Assembly (NCBI GenBank): GCA_028288085.1
Contig: JAQBOK010000353.1
Span: 1-37,502, forward strand
Source: Mucilaginibacter sp.
Lineage (GTDB): Bacteria; Bacteroidota; Bacteroidia; Sphingobacteriales; Sphingobacteriaceae
Length of the DNA stretch: 37,502 bases
Direction: 5' to 3'
Shown here piece by piece: positions 1 to 7,433 of this stretch (positions are counted from its first letter, which is position 1; the number at the start of each line of letters is the position of its first letter). The translations under genes and the position numbers were made by a program. The notes under the pieces were generated by a model that was not told where the DNA came from, made no database searches, and was given only the letters and a program-made list of their open reading frames with translations.

Positions 1-22
1 AAATATCGAGACAATTTTCATC

Positions 23-736
23 CTAAAAAGCAATAAAGTAAGGTTGCAGCAATTTAATGTATTCTTCCGAATAGTTACCAATAGCCTTATAAATGATCAA
101 TTTACTTATCTCAGTTGAAACCTTTTCGAAACCAAAACAAGCGATAACCCTGTGCGGCACTGAAGCGTCAAATGATTTGACATTTATTCTGCGTTGCAGG
201 CATAAATTACAATCTGCCGCCAGGTAGAACACAAAGTCTGCAATGGTTAAAGGTATAATCAGCCAAAAACAGCCTGATGAGTTTAAATGCACAGACGTAG
301 TATTGATCAGTTTTTTGAAAAAGTCATCATCGGTATGCTTAGCCAGTTCCTTTTTCGCCTCCGGCGATTTTAAAGAGTTGATAAAAAACGGTGGGTTTGA
401 TATGATCAGATCGTATTTTTTACCGGGATTTTTCTCAAAAAATGGTTCAAAACCCACAGCTTGAATGCTTAATCTTTTAGCAAATGGTGAATTGATGAAA
501 TTTCCCTCAGCAGTTTGTGCCGCGACCGGATCAATTTCAACTGCATCAATTTGAGCACCATCAAATCTTTGTGCCAGCATTAAAGCTATCACACCTGTAC
601 CAGTTCCAATATCCAGTATATTTTCAACTTGATCCGCTTCGGCTAATGCCCCCAATAATACACCATCCGTATTGATCTTCATTGCGCATCCGCTTTGATC
701 AACATTGAATTGTTTGAAACGGAAAATATCAGGCAT
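23..736 (-). CDS. trmN6: tRNA1(Val) (adenine(37)-N6)-methyltransferase, TrmN6/YfiC family
   Basis: This is a 237-residue SAM-dependent methyltransferase expected to N6-methylate A37 of tRNA1(Val) in the cytoplasm. The SAM-binding motif I (LDIGTGTGVIALML) lies at about residues 41-54, the acidic end of motif II (VEID) at 66-69, and the N6-adenine methyltransferase signature NPPF at 114-117. The N-terminal FRFKQFNVDQSGCAMKINTD pattern and the length are typical of YfiC proteins. The ATG at 736 lies only 2 bases after the stop of the VOC gene, so the two are almost certainly cotranscribed. The family assignment is firm. The exact tRNA target is inferred from family knowledge, since related NPPF methyltransferases modify other substrates. 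Confidence 0.88.
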   Translation of the reverse strand: MPDIFRFKQFNVDQSGCAMKINTDGVLLGALAEADQVENILDIGTGTGVIALMLAQRFDGAQIDAVEIDPVAAQTAEGNFINSPFAKRLSIQAVGFEPFFEKNPGKKYDLIISNPPFFINSLKSPEAKKELAKHTDDDFFKKLINTTSVHLNSSGCFWLIIPLTIADFVFYLAADCNLCLQRRINVKSFDASVPHRVIACFGFEKVSTEISKLIIYKAIGNYSEEYIKLLQPYFIAF

Positions 737-738
737 AG

Positions 739-1128
739 CTATTTTTCGTAAAACTCTATCGGCAATCCATCCGGGTCTGCAAAAAAAGTAAATTGTTTAC
801 CCGTAAATTCATCGATCCTGATTGGTTCGGCGATTATGTTGTGGGATGTAATATGCTGAATAGCTTCCTCAATATTATCAACCTCAAACGCTATATGGCG
901 CAAACCAACAGCTTCTGGCCGGGAAGAACGTGCAGGTGGGTCAGGAAATGAAAAAAGCTCGATCTGGTATTGCCCTGCAACTTCCAGATCAAGCTTGTAA
1001 GAATTTCTTTCCTTGCGAAAAACTTCCTGTAATATCTTAAAACCGAGCACCTCACTATAAAAATGCCTGGATTTTTCATAATCCGAACAGATGATGGCGA
1101 TATGATGTACGCAGTTAATTTTCAGCAT
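739..1128 (-). CDS. VOC-family (glyoxalase I-like) protein, YaeR/GloA2 type
   Basis: This is a 129-residue single-module vicinal oxygen chelate protein. Candidate metal ligands sit at the usual places: His8 or His9 in the first strand, Glu57 (IELFSF), His78 (LRHIAF) and Glu125 (LPIEFYE). The sequence resembles the YaeR/SMU1112c subgroup, whose substrate is not settled, so a lactoylglutathione lyase function should not be assumed. It is followed 2 bases later by trmN6 and preceded by a 31-base palindrome that ends the purL transcript. The start ATG at 1128 leaves no room for an N-terminal extension, and the protein is expected to be cytosolic. Confidence 0.85.
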   Translation of the reverse strand: MLKINCVHHIAIICSDYEKSRHFYSEVLGFKILQEVFRKERNSYKLDLEVAGQYQIELFSFPDPPARSSRPEAVGLRHIAFEVDNIEEAIQHITSHNIIAEPIRIDEFTGKQFTFFADPDGLPIEFYEK

Positions 1129-1160
1129 TTATTCACCTGATATAATGTGTAAAAATATCG

Positions 1161-1191
1161 GACTTACGAAGTTTTAAAAACTTCGTAAGTC
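1161..1191 (-). terminator. Palindromic stem-loop downstream of purL
   Basis: Two perfect 15-base arms (GACTTACGAAGTTTT and its complement) flank a single central base. Read on the minus strand, the stem is followed by CGATATTTTTAC, so it can act as a Rho-independent terminator for purL, whose stop codon is about 14 bases upstream. The near-complete palindrome is unusually long for a simple terminator and may be a dispersed repeat (see findings). Confidence 0.7.
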
Positions 1192-1205
1192 TTTCTGCGG
1201 TTAGC

Positions 1206-3428
1206 TTATTCACCTAAAATAACATGTAAAACGTTATCATATACCAGCTTTATATCGGTAATATGTCCGAAAGATTCTTCATCAATGTGCAAATAACCAT
1301 CACTTACAGAACCTAAGAGGCTAAATTCAACCTCGCTGGTTGCCATTAGTTCAATAAAACGCTCCTGTTCTTCGGGCGATATACTCACTACTACCCTGCC
1401 CTGCGCTTCGCCAAATAAAAAGGCATCTTTACGTATAGCACTGTCTGATTCAATTTCAAAACCAAAACCGTTTGACATCGCCGATTCCATCAAAGTGATA
1501 AACAATCCGCCATCAGATACATCATGAGCAGATTGTATAACCTGGTGTTTTATCAATTGCTTTACCACCTGGTGCATATCATATTCCTTGTCCAAATCAA
1601 AATAAGGGGCCGGAGCTGATGAAATTTTGTGATAAGATGCCAAATATTGAGATGAAGCAATATCATTAACCGACTCGCCTATTAAATAGATCAGATCGCC
1701 GGGTTGTTTAAAATCAGATGTCATCAGCGTTGATTTATCATCTAATACACCAAGCATACCAATCGTTGGCGTCGGGAATACTGGCCCATCATCCGTCGAC
1801 TGATTATAGAAGCTCACATTGCCCCCTGTAACCGGAGTTTCAAACTTGGTACAGGCTTCACTCATACCTTTTATTGCGCCAACAAATTGCCAGTAAACTT
1901 CGGGTTTATAAGGGTTACCAAAATTGAGGCAATTGGTTATGGCTACCGGTTCGCCACCTGCACAGGTAATGTTACGCGCAGCTTCTGCAACAGCAATAGC
2001 ACAACCTTTTTGAGGATCGGCATACACATAACGCGAATTACAGTCTACTGTTAATGCGATGGCTTTATCCGTTCCCTTTACATTGACAACAGCCGCATCA
2101 CACGGACGATTGGTTGTCATGGTGGATGCACCAACCATCGAGTCGTATTGTTTGGTCACCCAACGTTTTGACGCGATATTGGGATGCGATATTAAATGCT
2201 CTGCAACATCTTTCAAATCCGCAGGCTCTTTTACATCCTCTATCTTAAATTGTTGATTCTTTTTATAATAGGCAGGTTCGCTGTATTCACGTTCATAAAC
2301 CGGTGCGCCGCCGCCCAAAACCAAATCATCAGCGGGGACATCAGCAACCAGTTTACCATCCATATAATAAAGCAAACGTTTGGTATCAGTTACTTCACCA
2401 ATAATAGCACAGTTCAAATCCCATTTATCAAATACTGCCTCTACTTCTTTTTCTCTTCCTTTATGTACCACTATCAACATACGCTCCTGCGATTCAGAAA
2501 GCAATATCTCGAAGGGTTTCATGTGATCCTGCCGCGTAGGCACTTTATCCAAATCGATACGCATACCATGCTCACCTTTTGCAGACATCTCTGAGTTAGA
2601 ACAAATAATACCTGCGGCGCCCATATCCTGCATACCTACTACAGCACCTGTTTTGATCACTTCAAGCGTAGCTTCCAATAAAAGTTTTTCCTGGAACGGG
2701 TCCCCTACCTGTACAGCCGGCAGATCATTCACCGAATCTTCAGTAATATCTTTTGATGCAAAAGCGGCACCATGTATACCATCTTTACCGGTTGCTGAAC
2801 CTACAATATAAACCGGGTTACCAACTCCATAAGATGTTGCAGAAACCGTTTCGCCAGCTTTTACAATACCTGCTGACATAGCATTTACCAATGGGTTAAC
2901 ATTATAGCATTCATCAAAAAACAATTCGCCCCCTACCGTTGGGATACCAAAGGCATTGCCATAATCGCCAATGCCTTTAACCACACCTTTGATAAGCCAT
3001 TTGGTACGATCAAGGCTAAGATCGCCAAAACGTAAAGAATTTAGCTGTGCAATAGGCCTTGCTCCCATTGTAAATATATCGCGGTTAATGCCGCCAACAC
3101 CGGTAGCCGCACCCTGGTAGGGTTCCAAAGCTGATGGGTGGTTATGTGATTCTATTTTGAAAGCGCAGCCTATACCATCTCCCAGGTCAACCAAACCAGC
3201 ATTTTCTTCACCTGCTTTGGCCAGCATTCGCGGACCATCTTTAGGTAAAGTTTTTAGCCAGGTAATAGAATTTTTGTAGGAACAGTGTTCGCTCCACATT
3301 ACTGAGAAAATAGAGAGCTCGGTAAAATTGGGCACACGGCCCAATATTTCTTTTATTCGTTCAAATTCTTCGGGTAGTAAGCCTAAATCTTTCGCGGTTT
3401 GGGGGGTAGTTAATTCCAGGTGCTCCAA
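1206..3428 (-). CDS. purL: Phosphoribosylformylglycinamidine synthase, PurL subunit
   Basis: PurL catalyses the ATP- and glutamine-dependent conversion of FGAR to FGAM, the fourth step of purine synthesis; in the short form it works with separate PurQ and PurS. Family features include EHCSYKNS near the N-terminus, IESHNHPSA, GVGGINRD, and a C-terminal AIRS-like half with AHDVSDGGL. The open frame reaches back to an ATG at 3533, but those extra 35 residues are unlike PurL and overlap a terminator hairpin and a TAATTTTG -7 box. A TTG at 3428 gives a 740-residue protein starting (M)EHLELTTPQT, close to the roughly 740 residues usual for this form, and was chosen. No glutaminase domain is present, so PurQ and PurS must be encoded elsewhere. 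Confidence 0.93.
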   Translation of the reverse strand: MEHLELTTPQTAKDLGLLPEEFERIKEILGRVPNFTELSIFSVMWSEHCSYKNSITWLKTLPKDGPRMLAKAGEENAGLVDLGDGIGCAFKIESHNHPSALEPYQGAATGVGGINRDIFTMGARPIAQLNSLRFGDLSLDRTKWLIKGVVKGIGDYGNAFGIPTVGGELFFDECYNVNPLVNAMSAGIVKAGETVSATSYGVGNPVYIVGSATGKDGIHGAAFASKDITEDSVNDLPAVQVGDPFQEKLLLEATLEVIKTGAVVGMQDMGAAGIICSNSEMSAKGEHGMRIDLDKVPTRQDHMKPFEILLSESQERMLIVVHKGREKEVEAVFDKWDLNCAIIGEVTDTKRLLYYMDGKLVADVPADDLVLGGGAPVYEREYSEPAYYKKNQQFKIEDVKEPADLKDVAEHLISHPNIASKRWVTKQYDSMVGASTMTTNRPCDAAVVNVKGTDKAIALTVDCNSRYVYADPQKGCAIAVAEAARNITCAGGEPVAITNCLNFGNPYKPEVYWQFVGAIKGMSEACTKFETPVTGGNVSFYNQSTDDGPVFPTPTIGMLGVLDDKSTLMTSDFKQPGDLIYLIGESVNDIASSQYLASYHKISSAPAPYFDLDKEYDMHQVVKQLIKHQVIQSAHDVSDGGLFITLMESAMSNGFGFEIESDSAIRKDAFLFGEAQGRVVVSISPEEQERFIELMATSEVEFSLLGSVSDGYLHIDEESFGHITDIKLVYDNVLHVILGE

Positions 3429-3445
3429 GGTAATTATCGTTTTTT

Positions 3446-3453
3446 TGAAAAGA
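3446..3453 (-). promoter_or_regulatory. Candidate purL -7 box (TAATTTTG)
   Basis: The minus strand carries TAATTTTG, matching the Bacteroidota -7 consensus TAnnTTTG, about 17 bases before the TTG start at 3428. This implies a leader of roughly 10-15 bases. No convincing -33 TTTG is present at the usual spacing, so this is moderate evidence only. Confidence 0.45.
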
Positions 3454-3526
3454 TGCACAAAATTAGAAAAAAGAGGCGAAAGCCGAAAGAAAAGGCCAAA
3501 TGAAAAAGGCCTCTCTAAATATAAAA

Positions 3527-3565
3527 AGGACAAAGATGAAGGATCAATGACCCTATCTTTGTCCT
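3527..3565 (-). terminator. Rho-independent terminator of the 3607-4437 TonB gene
   Basis: A perfect 11-bp inverted repeat (AGGACAAAGAT / ATCTTTGTCCT) with a 17-base loop is followed on the minus strand by CTTTTTATATTTAG. It lies about 40 bases past the stop of the TonB gene and directly before the purL promoter, separating the two transcription units. Confidence 0.8.
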
Positions 3566-3606
3566 CTTCCCCCTCTAAACCGCTCTCTTATGATTTACAA
3601 TAAACC

Positions 3607-4437
3607 TTAATTGTTGTCGGATAGCTGGAAACTGATCGGTATTGTGTACTTCACCCTCACCGGCTGATGATTTTGGATACCTGGTTTCCAGGCTGGTGCG
3701 ATCCTTAATACCCGCAAGGCTTCTTCATCAAGACCATATCCAACACCTCTCTCAACTTTAATATTTGATAAATGCCCGTCTTTTTCTATAATAAAGCTTA
3801 GCCAAACTTTGCCCTGTGCACCTGCATCCTGTGCCTGTTGCGGGTAATGAATATTTTTTTGCAAAAATTTGGCCCAGGCAGCCGCACCGCCATAAGGTTC
3901 CGGCATAGCTTCAAGGTTCTCGGTACCAATAAGCTCATTTGTATTTGCTTTTGGCCCCGGGTCAATTCCACCCGGTCCGCTGGTTTGTATGGGCGGGTTA
4001 CCGTGAGTTTCTACGCCCTTTATTGTTTCGGGCCCTATTGCTGTATTAGCTAAAATTTCTGTTTTTGGTGGGTTGGTTGCTTTACTGTCATCAACCGCAA
4101 TTAATGGAACATCTCTGGTTGTCGCTATTTGCACCGGCGGTTTAGGAGCCTGGTGTATTATTGGTTTTACCGGCTCAATCCTAGGTGGATGCGCAATGAT
4201 CCTCGGGTCAAGAGTAACAGGAACTTCTTTTATGATCTCAACCGGTTGTTTATTTTTCAACAAAAGCCCGAAGCCAATAAACAATAATGAGATGCTAAAA
4301 AAAGCAATGCCCATTGCTTTTAACAAATTCCCGGCATAATGTTTTCTCAGATCGTAAGCGCCGTATTCTTTGTTCCTGTCATCAAATATAAGCTCGAGCC
4401 ACTCGGGTTTATATAAATCAAATTTTGAAATAAACAT
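3607..4437 (-). CDS. Energy transducer TonB (paralogue 1)
   Basis: This is a 276-residue TonB protein, anchored in the inner membrane and passing proton-motive energy to outer-membrane receptors. The short N-terminal segment FDDRNKEYGAYDLRKHYAG (about 18-36) is typical of Bacteroidota TonB proteins. It is followed by one transmembrane helix (about 41-61), a Pro-rich periplasmic stretch (about 65-170), and a TonB C-terminal domain (about 190-273) with YPQQA, GKVWLSFIIEKDG and PAWKPG. It is about 105 bases downstream of a close paralogue on the same strand, and the pair is clearly a tandem duplication. It ends at a good terminator. Which receptors it serves cannot be told from sequence; two TonB-dependent receptors lie about 11 kb away. 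Confidence 0.92.
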   Translation of the reverse strand: MFISKFDLYKPEWLELIFDDRNKEYGAYDLRKHYAGNLLKAMGIAFFSISLLFIGFGLLLKNKQPVEIIKEVPVTLDPRIIAHPPRIEPVKPIIHQAPKPPVQIATTRDVPLIAVDDSKATNPPKTEILANTAIGPETIKGVETHGNPPIQTSGPGGIDPGPKANTNELIGTENLEAMPEPYGGAAAWAKFLQKNIHYPQQAQDAGAQGKVWLSFIIEKDGHLSNIKVERGVGYGLDEEALRVLRIAPAWKPGIQNHQPVRVKYTIPISFQLSDNN

Positions 4438-4542
4438 GGTTTTGAGGTTTAATTTTACTTAATAAAATTTACACAATTTGAAAAGCAATTAAGATGCGGG
4501 CCAAAAAACAGACCTTTCACCCTCGCTCATTTACTTTTTACC

Positions 4543-5361
4543 TTAATCTGATTCTGGTATCATGAAATTAATAGGCAGGGTGAATTTCACGCGCACAGGC
4601 CTGCCGTTTTGTATACCAGGTTTCCATGCCGGGGCCCGACTCAATACTCTAACTGCTTCCTCATCTAAACCATAACCAACGCCTCGTTCTACCACAATAT
4701 TTGACAAGTGCCCATCTTTTTCAACAATAAAACTTAAAAAAACTTTGCCCTGGGCATGAGCATCCATGGCCTGTGGCGGATAGTGCATATTTTTCTGTAA
4801 AAATCTAGACCACGCCTCAGCGCCTCCCACGGGTTGGGGTAAAATCTCGACTGAATTCATTTCTTTTGGCGTATTGTCTTCAGTTATTTTTGCAATGCCA
4901 CTTCCGGATCCCGTTTCTGGTATATCTATATTAGCTGCATCATCTTGTCCCTTTACCGTTTTTGTACCTATTGCTGCAGTTTGAAGTTCAGTTATTTTTG
5001 GAGGATTAGTCGCGATATCATCGGGAGTTACTACTGGCGGAGGAAATTTTATTGTATTTACCTGTACATGAGGCTTTGGAAGTTCAACTCTTGGCGGAGT
5101 TATTGGTGGCTTAATAATATCCTTCGCAGGGATGATGGGTATATCAGTAAATGTCCGGGTGTGTTCGACAGGTTTGTGTTTAAATAAAATGTCGTGACCG
5201 ATAAAAAGAAGAGCAACACTAAAAAAAGTGATACCCATTGCTTTTACCAAATTCCCGGCATAATGTTTCCTTAGATCATAAGCACCGTATTCCTTATTAC
5301 GGTCGTCAAATACAAGCTCGAGCCACTCGGGCTTGTACAAATCAAATTTTGAGATAAGCAT
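4543..5361 (-). CDS. Energy transducer TonB (paralogue 2)
   Basis: This 272-residue protein has the same plan as its downstream neighbour: a cytosolic segment ISKFDLYKPEWLEL / FDDRNKEYGAYDLRK, one transmembrane helix at about 41-60, a Pro-rich spacer, and a TonB C-terminal domain with HYPPQAMDAHAQGKVFLSF and RAPAWKPGIQNG. The N-terminal 50 and C-terminal 85 residues are nearly the same in the two proteins, while the Pro-rich middle has diverged strongly. It is probably the first gene of a two-gene unit. No strong -7 box was found in the 136 bases upstream. Confidence 0.92.
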   Translation of the reverse strand: MLISKFDLYKPEWLELVFDDRNKEYGAYDLRKHYAGNLVKAMGITFFSVALLFIGHDILFKHKPVEHTRTFTDIPIIPAKDIIKPPITPPRVELPKPHVQVNTIKFPPPVVTPDDIATNPPKITELQTAAIGTKTVKGQDDAANIDIPETGSGSGIAKITEDNTPKEMNSVEILPQPVGGAEAWSRFLQKNMHYPPQAMDAHAQGKVFLSFIVEKDGHLSNIVVERGVGYGLDEEAVRVLSRAPAWKPGIQNGRPVRVKFTLPINFMIPESD

Positions 5362-5497
5362 GGTTGTTGAAATTTAATTTTTATATATAACGTATACAAC
5401 ATATTAAATATTGCACAATTACAAAATAAAATTTCGCCATTGCTATCTTATTCCATATTTTATTGGCATTTTATCGAATATACCGATCAGATGTTTG

Positions 5498-6073
5498 CTA
5501 CCACTTATCGGTTACTACTTTGGCAGGTGGCTGATCCTGCTTCTTGATAGCCCGGCCTTCAGCCATATATTTTTTCAACTTCTCACTTAATTGTTTGCAA
5601 AAGGATCCTGTTTGATCAAGATAACCATCCAACTCCTTTTTTGTGACTTTTGATATAGCTGTTTCAAGCGGAATATCAATACCATTTATAGGTACAAACA
5701 AACCGTATCTGTTTTTTTCATAAGGCGTAAAAACAAAATCAGTGAGCCAATACCGGTATTTAGCCTCTTTACATTCAATACTTAGCGTGCAGGCAATTTC
5801 TCCGTCTTCATGTTTTACTATATAAGTGTAGGTTAAAAACTTATCTTTAATAATAATGCTATTGTTACTCATTTGCATCGGTTTTGTTTTAGGGTAAACC
5901 TGCTTAATAAAATAGACAGCATTTTTATACAAACTATCTGCAGAAATACCCGGAAGGTCAACCACCTGATAATAGATATATTTATTGTGCTCATTCATTG
6001 ATAGCAGGCTTTTCTGTGCATTCGCCATCCCGGCAAGCAATAAACAAATGGAAAACAGCAAAATTTTTTTCAT
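5498..6073 (-). CDS. Secreted DUF4468-type protein
   Basis: This is a 191-residue protein with a signal peptide (MKKILLFSICLLLAGMANAQ), so it is exported to the periplasm or beyond. The mature part matches the pattern I know for DUF4468, a TBP-like fold common in Bacteroidota and of unknown function: YYQVVDLPGISADSLYKNA near the start, then an alternating strand region (IACTLSIECKEAKYRYWLTDFVF), and a Lys-rich helical C-terminus. It lacks a lipobox. Its start codon is 11 bases past the hairpin that ends the porin gene, so it may depend on readthrough from there or on its own unseen promoter. The domain call is from recall, not a search. Confidence 0.72.
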   Translation of the reverse strand: MKKILLFSICLLLAGMANAQKSLLSMNEHNKYIYYQVVDLPGISADSLYKNAVYFIKQVYPKTKPMQMSNNSIIIKDKFLTYTYIVKHEDGEIACTLSIECKEAKYRYWLTDFVFTPYEKNRYGLFVPINGIDIPLETAISKVTKKELDGYLDQTGSFCKQLSEKLKKYMAEGRAIKKQDQPPAKVVTDKW

Positions 6074-6084
6074 GATATAAATAT

Positions 6085-6116
6085 AAAGCCGCTCTCTGGT
6101 AAAAGAGAACGGCTTT
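6085..6116 (-). terminator. Stem-loop between porin and DUF4468 genes
   Basis: The arms AAAGCCGCTCTCT and AGAGAACGGCTTT form a 13-bp stem with one mismatch around a short loop. Read on the minus strand it follows the porin stop by about 25 bases and is trailed by ATATTTATA rather than a clean T-run. It could terminate or attenuate transcription into the downstream DUF4468 gene. Confidence 0.6.
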
Positions 6117-6140
6117 TAAAAAAATAGTTAAGTTAACTTG

Positions 6141-7238
6141 TTAGAAAGCGTAAACAGCGGCCAGTAAAAATTGCGAGGCACTATTTGTTGATACACCATT
6201 GCTATCTTTAAATGGCGCATAAAAAGCAGTTGTTTTATTATCAAACCTAACCTCAGGAATAAAAGTCAACGGCCCTGCCTTGATGTTCGCTGTTGCAGTG
6301 ATGCCGGTTACATTACCACCACCTTTCTTCACATCAAAGTATTCACCCCTTAAACCAAAGGTAACTACTTTTGATACAGCTAACTGCGGGTATATAGCTA
6401 CTCCATCAAACCCTGCACCATTGTGAGGCGGTGAAAAGGTGGCCGCATTTAAGCCCAGTTTAAAGGCATCGGTAATCTGATAGGCAGTTGTAAGGTCGAA
6501 TTCAGTGCCCGAATAGGATCCGGTCAGCACATTCAGATAAGCAGTCCAACCTTTTACAGGAGTCACTGTTAACTGAGCACCAAAAGTAGATACATCACCT
6601 GATCCCAGGCTTTCTCCTGTTGAACTGTAAGAGGTATATGTATTCCAGTAATTATTAAAAATACCAGCCATTAAGCTCACTTTGTCTGAGAAAGCGTAAG
6701 TGGCTTTAAAACCTGCATTCTGGAATGGGCCATTGGTAAATAAATAAGAAGTGGAATAGTTAAAGTTGGCTGCCGGTGATATCACTTCGTAGCCTACAAA
6801 GGTAGACATATAACCTGCTGTAAGGTTAAATTTATCTGTTACATCATATGATACATACAGATTCTGGATATGATAGCTGGAAACACCAGGTGTTACAATA
6901 GGGTCCAATGAGTTTGATCCATCAGGTAACGACTGTTCCTGTCCTCTGGGACCGAATGATATTTCTCCAACAAATGAAGCCTTTCCAACTTTTTTCTTCA
7001 ACCCAAGATCTATCATACCTATAGATACAGAATTTTGATCTGATGCAAAGCTAGTTGGTATGTTGGCGCGTTTAGCAAAATCATATTTCCAATAGGTATC
7101 GACAGAGCCGGAAAATACTAATGGTGGATCTGGAGGAGCAGGTGCCGCTGCCTTGCCGGTATCAATTGGCGCAGTAGTTTCAGCTTTTGCTGATACGATA
7201 GCAACGGCAAGTAATGATAAGAGTAACAATTTTTTCAT
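6141..7238 (-). CDS. Outer-membrane beta-barrel porin (BBP2-like)
   Basis: This 365-residue protein has a signal peptide (MKKLLLLSLLAVAIVSAKA) and a short Pro-rich linker, then repeated amphipathic strands ending in an aromatic residue (LLAAVYAF), the usual outer-membrane barrel signal. FSGSVDTYWKYDFAKR near the N-terminus, LYVSYDVTDKFNLTAGYM and GLRGEYFDVKKG resemble the putative beta-barrel porin-2 family (often annotated 'outer membrane beta-barrel protein'). It lies 195 bases downstream of amt on the same strand, with a hairpin between. By context it probably lets ammonium or small solutes cross the outer membrane, but the substrate is inferred only. Confidence 0.85.
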   Translation of the reverse strand: MKKLLLLSLLAVAIVSAKAETTAPIDTGKAAAPAPPDPPLVFSGSVDTYWKYDFAKRANIPTSFASDQNSVSIGMIDLGLKKKVGKASFVGEISFGPRGQEQSLPDGSNSLDPIVTPGVSSYHIQNLYVSYDVTDKFNLTAGYMSTFVGYEVISPAANFNYSTSYLFTNGPFQNAGFKATYAFSDKVSLMAGIFNNYWNTYTSYSSTGESLGSGDVSTFGAQLTVTPVKGWTAYLNVLTGSYSGTEFDLTTAYQITDAFKLGLNAATFSPPHNGAGFDGVAIYPQLAVSKVVTFGLRGEYFDVKKGGGNVTGITATANIKAGPLTFIPEVRFDNKTTAFYAPFKDSNGVSTNSASQFLLAAVYAF

Positions 7239-7361
7239 GATAATAAATTGGTTGATAAATAAATAGTTGATTGATTGATTTTTGCAGGCAAACCACCCCC
7301 ATCCAGGGCTAAAAATAAGTTTAACGCTGCTATATTGTTATAGAATTTATTGGAAAACCTA

Positions 7362-7411
7362 TGCGGTTGGCTATAAAGTGATGGTTAATAAAATAAGTAT
7401 AACCAACCGCA
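7362..7411 (-). terminator. Stem-loop downstream of amt
   Basis: The arms TGCGGTTGGCTAT and ATAACCAACCGCA pair over 13 bases with one mismatch across a 24-base loop. On the minus strand the stem is followed by TAGGTTTTCC. It sits 20-70 bases past the amt stop and may terminate most amt transcripts or protect their 3' end, with some readthrough into the porin gene. Confidence 0.55.
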
Positions 7412-7433
7412 CAAGTGATATTTATGAAAGCTA

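Noticed and set aside
3429-3533. N-terminal extension of PurL from an ATG at 3533
   Set aside because: The residues do not resemble PurL, the segment contains a terminator and a -7 box, and the TTG at 3428 gives the family length.
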